This document shows positions 34,501 through 43,231 of a stretch of DNA of 64,000 bases, piece after piece. Each line of letters begins with the position of its first letter. The stretch's first letter is position 1. Source of the DNA: M3007 sp964646615 (lineage in GTDB: Bacteria; Bacteroidota; Bacteroidia; Chitinophagales; Saprospiraceae). The stretch covers positions 1 to 64,000 of the forward strand of contig CAZYEV010000054.1 in the NCBI GenBank assembly GCA_964646615.1, read 5' to 3'. The notes beneath the pieces were generated by a model, which worked only from the letters and a program-made list of their open reading frames with translations, did not search any database and was not told where the DNA came from. The position numbers and the translations under genes were made by a program.

Positions 34501-37500
34501 CCGGTCTGCGCATTGCTCCATACAATACTCGGATTAACGCCGCTGACTTGAAGCGCTATGGCACCGGTATTCACACCCGGGCAACGCACATGGACGATGG
34601 TGTCCAATTCCACCTCCAGCCCTGGAGCGTTGATGAGGATTTGCGGCATGACCATGGAGCAACCGCCCTGGGTGGCATCGGTTACCGTAATGCGATAGCT
34701 GCCCTGCGTCAGGCCTGTGATGACACCCGTGCCCGTAACGCCCGCAATGGAGCCGCCAGGCCATTGGAATCGGTACGGCGGCGTTCCATTGAGTGGTGTG
34801 AGGGCAATGCTGCCGTCGTTGCCGCCGCAGGTGCTGACATTTTGCACCCACGTGATGGCCGTTTGGGTAACGTTATTGAGCGTGCGTACCAGAATGGCGT
34901 CTGTGCCGGTGCAACCGTTGGCGTCGGTGATGGTAACGGTGAAGATTTGTGCGGCATTGGGCGTGTTGCCCGAAGAAACCTGGATATTCGGGAGGTTCAG
35001 CCCGTTGCTCCAGGCATAAGTAAACGGCGGCTGGCCAGTGCCAGAGGCCGTAGCCTGCAGTTGCACCGTCCTGGCCCGGCAGGCGCTGATGGAGTCGCCC
35101 TGGGCGATGAAGACGCCTGGGCTGGGAAGCACGGACACGGTTACCGGCTCCACATCGGTACAGCCAAAGGCTGTTGTGCTCTTGACGTAGTACGTTGTGG
35201 TGAAGGTGGGTTGCACCATAGCAGAGGGCAGCTGGTTGGCCCCGATGGCTGGCAGCGCGGTATGGTACGTAAGTAAGCCACCCGTTTGAGCGGTGTCGGT
35301 TACCTTGAGTTGAGTCAGGTCGAAGGTTTTCCCGGAGCAGATGGTCGGCCCGCTGATGGGCAGGAGGGCCGGGTTGGGGTGTACGGTTACCGTTGCGGGC
35401 ACGCGCGGGCTGGCGCAACCGGCGCTGGGGCCTGTCATGGAGTCGGCCACGAAGAGCGTTCGGCTGACCGTCAGATTGTTCAGCGAAAATGTTGGCCCTG
35501 AAGCGATAGGGCTGCCCCCCGCGGGTTGGTCGTACCAATAGAATTGGCCGAAGGGCATTCCGCTCACCGAAAGCGTAACGGAGCCACCGGCGCAGGTAGC
35601 CACAGGCATCGGAGCGGTAGGCGGCGGGATGTCGTCATCGTCGTCCATGCCGTTGCAGTTTTCATCTATCTGGTTGCACAGGATCTCCGGAGCACCCGGG
35701 TAGATATAAGCCGCAGCGTCGTTGCAGTCGCCGCCCTTGCTGACGTAGCCGGCCGGAGTGAAGGGGAAGCACGACACCACGCGCAAGTCGTCGTCGCCGA
35801 AGCCGTCGCCGTCGGCGTCTCGGTAGAAGGTGTATTCCGGCACATTGGCCACCTGAGAGCCGTAAAAGGCGAGGTTATCTATGGCAATGTCGCCGAAAGC
35901 ACCGAAAGTGCCCGTAGCCACGAACTGAAATTGAGCCACCTGATTGTGATAGGCCTTCAAGTTGAGATACTCACTCAGCCACTTTTTTTTGTTGACAGCG
36001 GTTATGCCGCCCCAAGTGGCTATCGTGTTCCAGGTCTGGCCTCCGTCGGTGGAGCCTTGCAGTTCGAGGGTGCTCATCTGGCCCGATGTGGTGTTCATGT
36101 ACAGGTCAAACGAGAAGTGGCAGGTCTGGTTGTCGGCAGCCTGTACCTGCAGACAGCGCGTGCGCAATATGGCCTTTTTGCCCAGAGCTCCGGTCGGTGA
36201 GCAGGCATTGCGGAAGTACAGGTATTGGCTGCCCTCCGCCGCTGAGGGTGGGCCTGCGGTAGGGAACGTCAGCCCCGGGCCAGCGAACACTTTCCATTCA
36301 AAATCATCGCCCGGCACGTTTTGCCATACGTTGGGCAGCGGGCATGGGTCGGCGCACCCTACCGGGCAGGTAGGCAAGCCCTCAAAAGTCTCCAGAAGTG
36401 TCGGTGGGCAGTTGGTAAAAAACGCCGCCTTTGCCGAGTTAGCGCTCCACAGTCCACCGCCACAAGAACGACGCAGGTAGGCCTCATAGCGCTGCAAGGG
36501 CAGCAAGTTTGTCAGGGTTATCGAGTTAGCCGAGGGCTGTGGCAGCACAATCACCGTGCCGCCTGAGCCGGGGGTATTTCCGTGTGCGGGCACAAAGCCC
36601 ACCGGGCCGTATTCCAGGATGAGCGTGTCGCCGAAGCCGTCGGGTGTCCAGGCGATTTCGGCCGACGTCTGCCCGACCGATACGGCAATAGGTGTTGGCC
36701 CTGCCGGGCAATCCACCGGAGCGAAGACCAGTTCGAGTGTGCGCAAGCGACCAATATCGCCGGGTTTGCTGTCGCAAAATTCGACCTTCCACACGCCTAC
36801 CGGGTTTTGGCCGTTGTGAAATGTCGCTAAAGGCTGCACGGGCAGGAAGTAGCCGGAGATGTCGTCGCGTTCGGCGGCAGCACTCCAGGGCTGGCCTAAA
36901 GCGGTGTTGTCGGTCAATTCCACAAAGGCCCAGCAGCCCAGGGGGTCTTGTGGCGGGGCGCCGATGTTTCGGTCGCTGGGGTTGAGGCCGCCGATGAGCT
37001 GGATGCGAACACCGTCAGGCGCCTCCAGCCAGACGCTCAGGTCGGCGCGCCAGGGGTGCTCTACGGCAATGCGCACGGCATGAAGCACGACATCCGTACC
37101 CAGCACAGCACCCGGCGCAGTATTGACATACAGCGGGAAAACCTGCGGACTGGCGCAGGAGGAGTCGCGCAAAGCCAGGTTGAGTGGGCAAGGGCGCGCG
37201 TTGTTGAGCGCCGTAGTGAAGCTGCGCGGCGCCGACCACTCGCTTCGGGTCGAGTCGCTGCACACCGTGCGCACCTGGAAGCGATAGTTGCGTCCCGGCG
37301 TCAGCCCTGTAACCACGTAGGGTGGGTCAGCATTCACCGTAATGTTGGGAATGCCGGTAAACACCTGCCCGCCCACCACGAGTTCTATTTCGTAGCGACT
37401 GCCTACGTCCGTCCACGTCAGGCGAGCAGTAGAGTCCGATATCTGGTCGGCCAGCAACAATTCAGGTCGAAAGCATGTGTCCGACATCACTAAAGGCCCG

Positions 37501-37592
37501 CCATTGAAGGCCATGGCGCTTTTGGGCGTAAAAAACAGCAAGGCGAGGCCGAGGCTTCGCCAAAACAGACCTTGGAATGCACGCTCGTTCAT
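31566..37592 (-). CDS. giant SprB-repeat surface protein, T9SS type A
   Basis: 2008 residues. Signal peptide 1-28 (LLFFTPKSAMAF). In order: a fibronectin III-like domain (about 40-128); a proprotein-convertase P-like domain (about 135-295, HPWRADLSVWLEAPDG); a second FN3-like domain; a jelly-roll/MAM-like region (about 400-580); and a MopE-type calcium/metal motif at about 586-647 (DADGDGFGDDD ... GGDCND ... CNQIDENCNGMDDD). Ig-like repeats run to about 900. Then come about 13 SprB repeats (about 905-1910) of the form GG.PPY.F.W.NG....L..G.Y.VTVTDANGC. The type A sorting domain is at about 1930-2008 (LAPNPTAHASRLRL ... GLYAVIVLLDNG). SprB in Flavobacterium is a mobile gliding adhesin. A comparable adhesive role is inferred here. 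It has its own promoter and is monocistronic. Confidence 0.9.
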   Translation of the reverse strand: MNERAFQGLFWRSLGLALLFFTPKSAMAFNGGPLVMSDTCFRPELLLADQISDSTARLTWTDVGSRYEIELVVGGQVFTGIPNITVNADPPYVVTGLTPGRNYRFQVRTVCSDSTRSEWSAPRSFTTALNNARPCPLNLALRDSSCASPQVFPLYVNTAPGAVLGTDVVLHAVRIAVEHPWRADLSVWLEAPDGVRIQLIGGLNPSDRNIGAPPQDPLGCWAFVELTDNTALGQPWSAAAERDDISGYFLPVQPLATFHNGQNPVGVWKVEFCDSKPGDIGRLRTLELVFAPVDCPAGPTPIAVSVGQTSAEIAWTPDGFGDTLILEYGPVGFVPAHGNTPGSGGTVIVLPQPSANSITLTNLLPLQRYEAYLRRSCGGGLWSANSAKAAFFTNCPPTLLETFEGLPTCPVGCADPCPLPNVWQNVPGDDFEWKVFAGPGLTFPTAGPPSAAEGSQYLYFRNACSPTGALGKKAILRTRCLQVQAADNQTCHFSFDLYMNTTSGQMSTLELQGSTDGGQTWNTIATWGGITAVNKKKWLSEYLNLKAYHNQVAQFQFVATGTFGAFGDIAIDNLAFYGSQVANVPEYTFYRDADGDGFGDDDLRVVSCFPFTPAGYVSKGGDCNDAAAYIYPGAPEILCNQIDENCNGMDDDDDIPPPTAPMPVATCAGGSVTLSVSGMPFGQFYWYDQPAGGSPIASGPTFSLNNLTVSRTLFVADSMTGPSAGCASPRVPATVTVHPNPALLPISGPTICSGKTFDLTQLKVTDTAQTGGLLTYHTALPAIGANQLPSAMVQPTFTTTYYVKSTTAFGCTDVEPVTVSVLPSPGVFIAQGDSISACRARTVQLQATASGTGQPPFTYAWSNGLNLPNIQVSSGNTPNAAQIFTVTITDANGCTGTDAILVRTLNNVTQTAITWVQNVSTCGGNDGSIALTPLNGTPPYRFQWPGGSIAGVTGTGVITGLTQGSYRITVTDATQGGCSMVMPQILINAPGLEVELDTIVHVRCPGVNTGAIALQVSGVNPSIVWSNAQTGSQITNLAPGLYSATVTDGNCVQELNNLEVTTPPPVQIELNTLKNVRCFGQNDGAIALAVFGATPPYRYQWSNGDTTSAISGLAPDAYWCTITDANGCLFPSSIYNITQPPLLTLQLDSLRNVRCFGENNGFLRVKAAGGVPPYQFLWNNGATSSTLNNLTAGVYDVTVTDANGCTATWIGFVSQPSALQVETFKLTPPTCIGAQDGSVELSLSGGQVPFTYLWNNGQGTSKIQNLGVGQYWATVTDARGCQLVTPPYTLNAPQLLSIKLDSLRHVGCVGEQTGYLAVQVNGAVPPLTLTWNGQPGTAVLTNLPAGQYNLVATDDRSCRATATYFVQQPELPLGIILNSVQNALCAGEPTGSISVRANGGTSPYQYLWNNNATSATLSAVLAGVYSVTVTDANGCTQKRDGIVVGEPPVLQVTPTVNHIPCFGPKTGSILLNTTGGTPPYRYVWENGDTTASRFNLQAGDYSVTIFDHTGCAQVLRNLTVIRRADEFTVSSLYIQPVSCNNASDGWMAVQVNNGTPPYQFAWSAPVGLHPNVPVPRDTAFGLNGGSYRVTVTDAAGCFAISEPLLVEEAPPLRISIQQIGHIACKGDSTGLVAVQGGGGVPPYQFAWNNGQTANLATNLPAGTYMVTMTDLRGCTKVSIPAVVTEPAQALAVVLNSITPDRCGFNQGAISLQATGGRAPYTFRWNNGQTTASIQNLAPGNYQVTITDDLGCVRTSPVYEIVRLTPPLEVVSANIADVACRGDSTGAIAPVVEGGTLPYQYAWSNGAATPHLTNLPAGTYTLTVVDAAGCFRFWTFSVVQPALPLALTWMADSTSAGWSITVTPLGGVPPYSFQWDAAAGSHTGSTVTGLKAGTYRVTVSDANDCVRIAAISVGTTSMRLLPNLVQHLSLAPNPTAHASRLRLELAAPAAARVWVVSPLGQHVAEYATDQRADVHEWRLEATQLPPGLYAVIVLLDNGQRRALNWLVVK
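31860..34880 (-). repeat. SprB repeat array within the giant surface protein gene
   Basis: About 13 units of 70-80 codons each. They share the nucleotide pattern for VTVTDANGC (minus strand; GTTGGCGTC on the plus strand recurs at 33294, 33982, 34218 and elsewhere). Units differ in sequence, so the array is old rather than freshly duplicated. Confidence 0.75.
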
Positions 37593-37646
37593 GCGCAGGA
37601 TTAGTATTTTGATGTGAATCGGTCAGCGGGTCATTTTGCCTGACGG

Positions 37647-37654
37647 CAAAGGTA
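37647..37654 (-). promoter_or_regulatory. -7 box of giant SprB-repeat gene
   Basis: TACCTTTG on the minus strand, 54 nt before the ATG at 37592. Confidence 0.6.
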
Positions 37655-37777
37655 CGGGGAATGACGGCCTATGGCAGCGTAGAGCGCACAAGGGATTGGT
37701 CGCGCTGCCTGGCGTTGCTGGTTGGGTGCGGGTTTTGGGCCAATTGGCCCGATTGGCTCTGAGTAAAGTTTTAGGAA

Positions 37778-37797
37778 CGCCCAAACAAGTTTGGGCG
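37778..37797. repeat. intergenic palindrome, AA-centred copy
   Basis: CGCCCAAAC-AA-GTTTGGGCG is a perfect 9-bp inverted repeat 48 nt before the methyltransferase start. It is related to the TT-centred copies at 16207, 16233 and 48438. Confidence 0.6.
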
Positions 37798-37844
37798 CTA
37801 CTGGCGTTCTTTGCGGCTCGGAACCCGCAGCAAAACGACAATCC

Positions 37845-38498
37845 ATGTCTGTGGAGCTTGGAAAACAATCCGATGGTCAGTCGAACCGCGACATCTACGC
37901 CATGGCGGAGCAGGTGCTTCAAACATTGCCTGTGGCGTGGGAGGAAGCTGCGGTGCTGGATGTGGGCGCCGGTGTCGGGCATTTTACCCGATACCTCAGC
38001 GAGCGCTGCCAAAAGGTATGTGCCATAGATGCCTGCGCACCGCATCGGTTACCACCGAACGCCGAATATCGCTCTGCCGACCTCAACGAGCGCTGGCCTA
38101 TACCCGATGCCTGGGCCGACGTGGCCATAGCCCTCGAAGTAGTGGAGCACCTGGAAAACCCGCGTCATTTTTTTCGGGAAATGAAGCGAGTGCTCAAGCC
38201 GGGCGGGTTCGGCTTTGTGTCCACACCCAACAACCTGTCGCTGTTCAGCCGGCTGTTTTTCTTGCTCAAAGGTCAGCATCGGGCTTTTCAAGACTTTTCC
38301 TATCCGGCGCACATCACCCCCGTTTTGCAGACCGACCTACGGCGCATGCTGGCCGAAAATGGCCTGCGGTTGCTGCAGTTCTTTTACACGAACGCCGACA
38401 CCTTGCCGCTGTGGCACGCGCGTGTGCGCATCGGTGGGCCGCTGTTTTCGGCGAACTTTGGTGTGCTGTTTCAAAAACCGGTTGCTGCATGCGAATAG
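37845..38498 (+). CDS. class I SAM-dependent methyltransferase
   Basis: 217 residues from MSVELGKQSDGQSNRD; in-frame sequence upstream carries no family similarity. Methyltransf_11-type fold: motif I VLDVGAGVGHFTRYL (about 38-52), acidic CAIDA after it, then DVAIALEVVEHLENP and RVLKPGGFGFVSTPN. Its place at the head of a five-gene glycan operon suggests it methylates a sugar or lipid carrier in that pathway, perhaps as a chain terminator; this is inference. The next gene overlaps by 10 nt. Confidence 0.87.
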   Translation: MSVELGKQSDGQSNRDIYAMAEQVLQTLPVAWEEAAVLDVGAGVGHFTRYLSERCQKVCAIDACAPHRLPPNAEYRSADLNERWPIPDAWADVAIALEVVEHLENPRHFFREMKRVLKPGGFGFVSTPNNLSLFSRLFFLLKGQHRAFQDFSYPAHITPVLQTDLRRMLAENGLRLLQFFYTNADTLPLWHARVRIGGPLFSANFGVLFQKPVAACE

Positions 38499-39496
38499 CC
38501 CTTTACTCTCCTAATTTTTACCCCCTGACGGGCGGGCTGGAGCACATGGTGGCCTACCTGGCACAGGCTTTTGCAGAACGCGGGCACGAGGTGGTCGTCG
38601 TTTGCCAGACGCCCGGCCATGGCCCTGAGGACGCCTTTCCGTTCCATATCTTGCGGCGGGCCGGCTTTTGGCGCGAGTGGCTCGCCTTGAGGCAGGCTGA
38701 CGTGGTGCTGATGTTCAATGTCAGCCTGAAGGGGTTGCCGGTGGTCCTGCTTTCGGGGCGGCCGGTGGTCGTCTCGCACCAGACACCGCACACGCCCGAC
38801 CGGCTCGGGCGCTGGAAGACCTGGGTGGCGAAGCACATCGCCCGGCGCAACATTTGCTGCAGCACACATCTGGCCGCCCAACTGGGCGCACCGGCAGTAG
38901 TGATACCGAATGCTTACGACGAACAGACCTTCTGCAATCGGCAGCCGTGGGTCTTTCGCGAACGCGACATTGCCTTCGTAGGCCGATTAGTATCGGACAA
39001 AGGCGTCCATGTGTTGCTGCGTGCTTTGGCCACTCTGCACGCACGCGGTCGTCCGCTGCGCCTGAGCATCATCGGGCAAGGACCGGAAGAGACCGAACTG
39101 CACCATCTGGCTGCGACGCTGGGGCTGAGCAAATGGGTGGTCTTTGAAGGGCTGAAACAGGGTGCTGAACTGGCGGCTCTGCTCAACCAGCACCGCGTGC
39201 TGGCAGTGCCGTCGGTATGGCCCGAGCCGTTTGGCATTGTGGCTTTAGAAGGGCTGGCCTGCGGTTGTGTGGTGGTGGCCTCCGAGGCGGGCGGTCTGCC
39301 CGAAGCGCTGGGCGGTCTGGGCGTGCTCGTGCCGGCAGGCGACGCAACGGCTCTGGCGGATGCTCTGGAACGCCTCTGGGAGCGCCCGTTCGACTTCCTG
39401 CCGCCCGCCGAACAGGTGGCCGCGCATTTGAGCGCGCACACGCGCCGCGCTGTGGCAGAGCGGTATCTGGCCGTTTTATCCGAAATTCGCAGCTGA
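38489..39496 (+). CDS. glycosyltransferase family 4 protein
   Basis: 335 residues from MRIALYSPNFYPLTGG, a classical GT4 N-terminus (the same frame is open upstream inside the methyltransferase gene but is not coding there). The start overlaps the methyltransferase end by 10 nt. The N-terminal GT-B half has GGLEHMVAYLAQAFAERGHE. The C-terminal nucleotide-sugar-binding half has VGRLVSDKGVHVLLRAL, IIGQGPEETEL, and EPFGIVALEGLACG with the EX7E pair, then SEAGGLPEAL. It is a cytosolic retaining transferase using an NDP-sugar; donor and acceptor are not readable from sequence. Confidence 0.9.
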   Translation: MRIALYSPNFYPLTGGLEHMVAYLAQAFAERGHEVVVVCQTPGHGPEDAFPFHILRRAGFWREWLALRQADVVLMFNVSLKGLPVVLLSGRPVVVSHQTPHTPDRLGRWKTWVAKHIARRNICCSTHLAAQLGAPAVVIPNAYDEQTFCNRQPWVFRERDIAFVGRLVSDKGVHVLLRALATLHARGRPLRLSIIGQGPEETELHHLAATLGLSKWVVFEGLKQGAELAALLNQHRVLAVPSVWPEPFGIVALEGLACGCVVVASEAGGLPEALGGLGVLVPAGDATALADALERLWERPFDFLPPAEQVAAHLSAHTRRAVAERYLAVLSEIRS

Positions 39497-39500
39497 AGCG

Positions 39501-40790
39501 ATGGGGGCGGATTTTTCTATAGCAACAACCTCCGACGGTGCGGCGGAAAGTGCTGTGCTGGAACGGCAGCGCCGGCGCCTGACGCGACTGCTGGCGTTTG
39601 TGTTGCTCTACACGGTGTTTGCCGGCGCAGTGCGCAAGTGGGTACTGCTGGGTGGGCCTGTCAGCAATGCCTTGCTGCTGGGGCAGCTGCTGATGCCCTG
39701 GCTGTTCTATTTCGCAGCGCCCGGGCAACGGCGGCGCTATTTGCCGCTGCTGCTGGTGTCGGGCGGTCTGTTGTTCGTCATGGCGCTCAACCCGCTCAAC
39801 CACACGCTGTACCACGGCCTGTTCGGCATCATGCTCCACATGGGTTGGTGGCTGATGGGGTTCCATTATTTGGAAAACCGGCACCTGTACTGCTGGGACA
39901 GGCTGTATGGGCTGGTGTGGTTTCTTCTGGTGGTAGAAATGGGTCTTTCCATTGCTCAATACAACTTGCCGCGGATGCACTTCATCAACCGCTACGCTAC
40001 GGAAGGGCCGGTGAGCATTGCCTTTGTGGGCGAGGCTGCGCGCGTAACGGGCACGTTTAGCTTCGTGTCGGGCTATGCAGCGTGGCTGCTATTTCTCAAC
40101 CTGTGGACGTGGAGCGTGGCCGTGTGGAAGCGGCGCGTGTGGCTGCTGACGGCGCTGGCAGGCGTAGGTGTGGTGGCCAGCCTGCTCTCGGGCGGACGCC
40201 TGAGTCTGGTCATTACGCTCATCCTCACGGCATTTGCTTACGGGCATTTGTTGCAGCGCGTAGCGTTTCATCGCCTGCTCGTTGTGTTGCTGTTGGGGCT
40301 GACGGGCAGTATTTGGGCTTTTCAGCGAAGCCCTTTTTTGCAGCAGTCGTGGGTCAACTTTGCTTCGCGCATTCAGGACGGCTTCCGCGATGAGGAGTAC
40401 GGGCGGCGGACGTTTGGCGTCCTGGATGAAGTGCTCAACTTCAAGGGCGAGCATGCCCTGCTGGGCGCGGGGCTGGGCGGCACATACCAGGGCGCAAGAG
40501 CCATCTGGGGCGAGTCGTACTACATGCTCAAATATGGCGGCTACGAGGAGGAGCCGGAGCGCATCGTGCTGGAGGGCGGATACGTGCTGTTCCTCTGGCG
40601 GCTGGCCCTGCTGTGGCTTTTCTTGCGCGGCCTGCAAATGCCCGGCCTTGCCCGCATCCTGATGTTCATCTTCATCACGTTCTTTGCTCCGGTGGTGTTC
40701 AACACCTATAACCTCGTCTTTCTGGCGCTGGGTCTGAGCGCTTTGGACTGGAGTTATCGCCATTTTGACCCGCCGAAACAGCAGCCATGA
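39501..40790 (+). CDS. polytopic membrane protein, Wzy/O-antigen-ligase-like
   Basis: 429 residues with roughly ten hydrophobic helices (for example LLAFVLLYTVFAGAV, LLLGQLLMPWLFYF, LYGLVWFLLVVEMGL, LLVVLLLGLTGSIWAF, LMFIFITFFAPVVF). A long loop (about 275-340) contains RIQDGFRDEEYGRRTFG and GAGLGGTYQGARAIWGESYY, where polymerases of this fold carry their catalytic loop. No strict Wzy_C signature is visible, so the call rests on topology and on its position between glycosyltransferases. It begins 4 nt after the upstream stop and overlaps the next gene by 4 nt (ATGA). Confidence 0.7.
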   Translation: MGADFSIATTSDGAAESAVLERQRRRLTRLLAFVLLYTVFAGAVRKWVLLGGPVSNALLLGQLLMPWLFYFAAPGQRRRYLPLLLVSGGLLFVMALNPLNHTLYHGLFGIMLHMGWWLMGFHYLENRHLYCWDRLYGLVWFLLVVEMGLSIAQYNLPRMHFINRYATEGPVSIAFVGEAARVTGTFSFVSGYAAWLLFLNLWTWSVAVWKRRVWLLTALAGVGVVASLLSGGRLSLVITLILTAFAYGHLLQRVAFHRLLVVLLLGLTGSIWAFQRSPFLQQSWVNFASRIQDGFRDEEYGRRTFGVLDEVLNFKGEHALLGAGLGGTYQGARAIWGESYYMLKYGGYEEEPERIVLEGGYVLFLWRLALLWLFLRGLQMPGLARILMFIFITFFAPVVFNTYNLVFLALGLSALDWSYRHFDPPKQQP

Positions 40791-41971
40791 TGCGGCTCGT
40801 TTTTCTGTACTCGCACCCTATCCAGTACTTCGCTCCGTTGAGCCGGCTGGCCCAGGAAGACGGGGCGTTCGACGTGTGGACGCTGTACTGCTCGGCGCAA
40901 GGTGTGGAGGCATTGCAAGATGTAGAATTCGGGCAGGCTGTTCAGTGGGATATTCCGCTGCTGGAGGGCTACCGGAGTGTGTTTTTCCGAAATTGGCGTG
41001 GCGCCCATCGGCCTGTGGGCGGTTTTTGGAGTCTAATCAATCCAGGTGTGCTGACGTGGCTGTGGAAGCAGCCCAGAGGCATGCTCATCGTACACGGTTG
41101 GGGACACTTCACTCACGTGCTGGGCCTCATCGCAGGCAAAATGCTGGGCTATCGCATCGGCCTGCGCGGCGAAAGCAACTGGCGGCATGAACAACAACTG
41201 CCGCACTGGAAGCGACGGCTGAAGCGATGGCTGTTGGGGCGCGGGTTGTTCCGCTTTGTGGACGTTTTTCTGTACATCGGCGAGGAAAATCGCCAGTTTT
41301 ATCTCCACATGGGTGTGCCCGAGCACCGCCTGGTGTTTGCACCGTATAGCGTGGACAACGCGCGCTTTTCAGACCAGTGGGCAACACTCAGGGTGGAAAA
41401 CAGGGCGCAACTGCGGCAACGGCTGGGCTTGCCCAAAAACGCCCTGATGGTGCTGTTTTCGGGCAAACTCATCCCGAAAAAGCGCCCACTCGACCTGTTG
41501 GAGGCCTTCCATCGCGCCCATGTGCCCAACGCCGTGCTGGTGTACGTGGGAGAGGGTGTCCTGCGCGCCGCCGTCGAGGCGCGCGCCCAGGCGCTGGGCA
41601 TTGCGGACGCCGTGCGCATAACGGGCTTCGTCAACCAGAGCGCCATCGGGCAATACTATGCTGCTGCCGATGTGTTTGTCATGTGCTCCGATATCGGCGA
41701 AACATGGGGACTTTCCACCAACGAAGCCATGAACTTTGCCCTGCCGGTGCTCCTGTCGGATCGAACCGGATGCGCCGCCGACCTGTGCCAGCCGGGCATC
41801 AACGGATGGGTGTTTCCCACCGGCGACACAGCAGCACTCGCAGAGCGGCTGCACCACCTGCTCACCCTGCCGCCGGAGCGCCGCCAGGCTATGGGTGAAG
41901 CCTCACGCACCATCGTTGCCCGATACAGTTACGAAGTTGTTCTGGAGAATCTGAAACGCGCGCTCGCATGA
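40787..41971 (+). CDS. glycosyltransferase family 4 protein
   Basis: 394 residues. N-terminal MRLVFLYSHPIQYFAPLSRL is the acceptor half of a GT-B enzyme. The C-terminal half has LMVLFSGKLIPKKRPLDLLEAF (given as VLFSGKLIPKKRPLDLLEA), LVYVGEGVLR, ITGFVNQSAIGQYYAAADVFV and an EX7E-like ETWGLSTNEAMNFALPVL. The start overlaps the preceding gene by ATGA and its stop overlaps the next start in the same way, so translation is coupled through the operon. Confidence 0.88.
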   Translation: MMRLVFLYSHPIQYFAPLSRLAQEDGAFDVWTLYCSAQGVEALQDVEFGQAVQWDIPLLEGYRSVFFRNWRGAHRPVGGFWSLINPGVLTWLWKQPRGMLIVHGWGHFTHVLGLIAGKMLGYRIGLRGESNWRHEQQLPHWKRRLKRWLLGRGLFRFVDVFLYIGEENRQFYLHMGVPEHRLVFAPYSVDNARFSDQWATLRVENRAQLRQRLGLPKNALMVLFSGKLIPKKRPLDLLEAFHRAHVPNAVLVYVGEGVLRAAVEARAQALGIADAVRITGFVNQSAIGQYYAAADVFVMCSDIGETWGLSTNEAMNFALPVLLSDRTGCAADLCQPGINGWVFPTGDTAALAERLHHLLTLPPERRQAMGEASRTIVARYSYEVVLENLKRALA

Positions 41972-43158
41972 AAGTCATCGTCGCCCACTCCGACCGCCAG
42001 TACTGCAACCACTTGCTGCTCGCCCTGGCCCAAAAGGGTTGGTTAGAGCGGTTTTATACCCTATTTTCCGGCAATAAATTGGCCGCCTGGCAAGGGTTTT
42101 TGCCGCAAAGCGCCCAAAACCAGCTGCGCAAACGCGCCGTAGATGCTTCGCTGACGCCTTTCATCGAGCATTTTCCCGCCTTCTTTGTCGCCGACCGGCT
42201 GATGAGCAGAAACCTGGCCGACAGGACACGCTTCGGCTACGAATGGTTCGACCGTGCCGTGGCCAGGCGCCTCAGCCACCACTCCTTCGACCTCATTATT
42301 ACCTATGAAAATGCCAACCGCCATACCCTGCGCACCGCCAGAGCACTGGGCAAAACCACTGTGCTCGACCTGGCCCAAATCCACCACCGCGACATCGCCG
42401 ACTACGGGCGCGACTTCATGACGCCAGAACAATGGCGCGCCGAGGTGGAGCACATCAACCCGCGCAAAGAAGAAGCCCTGGCGCATACCGACTACGTGCT
42501 TGCCCTTTCGCACTTTGCCGCCCAGTCCATGCTGCGCCACGGCTGGCCGGCCGAGCGGCTGTTCACGGTGCCGCTGGGCGTGGATACGGCTCGCTTTCAG
42601 GCGAAAACGGACTACCGCCGCTCCGGGCCGCTGCGCCTGCTGTTCGTCGGGACGCTCATGCGCCGCAAAGGCATTGGCCCGCTGCTGGAAGCCATGTGCC
42701 ACCTGCCACCCAACACCGCCGAACTGACGCTCATTGGCCCCATGGCCGATGCCCGCGACCTCCTGCACGCACACGCTGGTCGCTTTCGGTATTTGCCCTT
42801 TCTGCATCATGAAGCCCTGGCCGAACACTACCGCCAGGCCGACCTGTTCGTGTTTCCCTCCCTGCTCGACTCCTGGGCACAAACGGTGGTGGAGGCCATG
42901 GCCTGCGGCACGCCCGCCATCGTCAGCGAACGCACCGGCGCCCGCGATGCCGTCGAGCAAGGCGGCGGGTGGGTCATCCCGGCCAATGACCCGCAAACCT
43001 TAGCCGAAGCCATCCTGCGCTGCGCCGACCAACCCGACCTGCTCGCCAACACCGGACAAAAAGCCGCCATCATCGCCCAACGGTACTCATGGACAGCCTA
43101 TCAGGAACGCATCCTGAAAGCACTGGCGGAAATGATGCACCCGACCACCGGCCAATAG
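41968..43158 (+). CDS. glycosyltransferase family 4 protein, last gene of glycan operon
   Basis: 396 residues. The N-terminal half begins MKVIVAHSDRQYCNHLLLAL and contains HHRDIADYGRDFMTPEQWRAE. The donor half has LLFVGTLMRRKGIGPLLEAM, LTLIGPMADARDLL, YRQADLFVFPSLLDSWAQ and VVEAMACGTPAIVSERTG. It overlaps the upstream gene by 4 nt. No terminator hairpin is visible in the 73 nt before the convergent antiporter gene. Confidence 0.88.
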   Translation: MKVIVAHSDRQYCNHLLLALAQKGWLERFYTLFSGNKLAAWQGFLPQSAQNQLRKRAVDASLTPFIEHFPAFFVADRLMSRNLADRTRFGYEWFDRAVARRLSHHSFDLIITYENANRHTLRTARALGKTTVLDLAQIHHRDIADYGRDFMTPEQWRAEVEHINPRKEEALAHTDYVLALSHFAAQSMLRHGWPAERLFTVPLGVDTARFQAKTDYRRSGPLRLLFVGTLMRRKGIGPLLEAMCHLPPNTAELTLIGPMADARDLLHAHAGRFRYLPFLHHEALAEHYRQADLFVFPSLLDSWAQTVVEAMACGTPAIVSERTGARDAVEQGGGWVIPANDPQTLAEAILRCADQPDLLANTGQKAAIIAQRYSWTAYQERILKALAEMMHPTTGQ

Positions 43159-43231
43159 AGCTTAGCCCACACCCAACAGGAAAACATCCATGAACCGTTG
43201 GAAGCAAGCCACTCACCCGAAGAGCATCCCG

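Noticed and set aside
31860..34880. Periodic repeats as a possible CRISPR array
   Set aside because: Unit length is about 230 nt, in frame, and encodes SprB domains. There are no short identical direct repeats with unique spacers.
32391..35276. Two plus-strand frames of 384 and 327 codons
   Set aside because: Antisense to the SprB repeats. They repeat with the same period because the true gene repeats.
37811..39496. 561-codon fusion of an upstream segment with the glycosyltransferase
   Set aside because: Residues before MRIALYSPNFYP are an out-of-frame reading of the methyltransferase gene.
42061..42996. 311-codon minus-strand frame
   Set aside because: Antisense to a complete GT4 enzyme.
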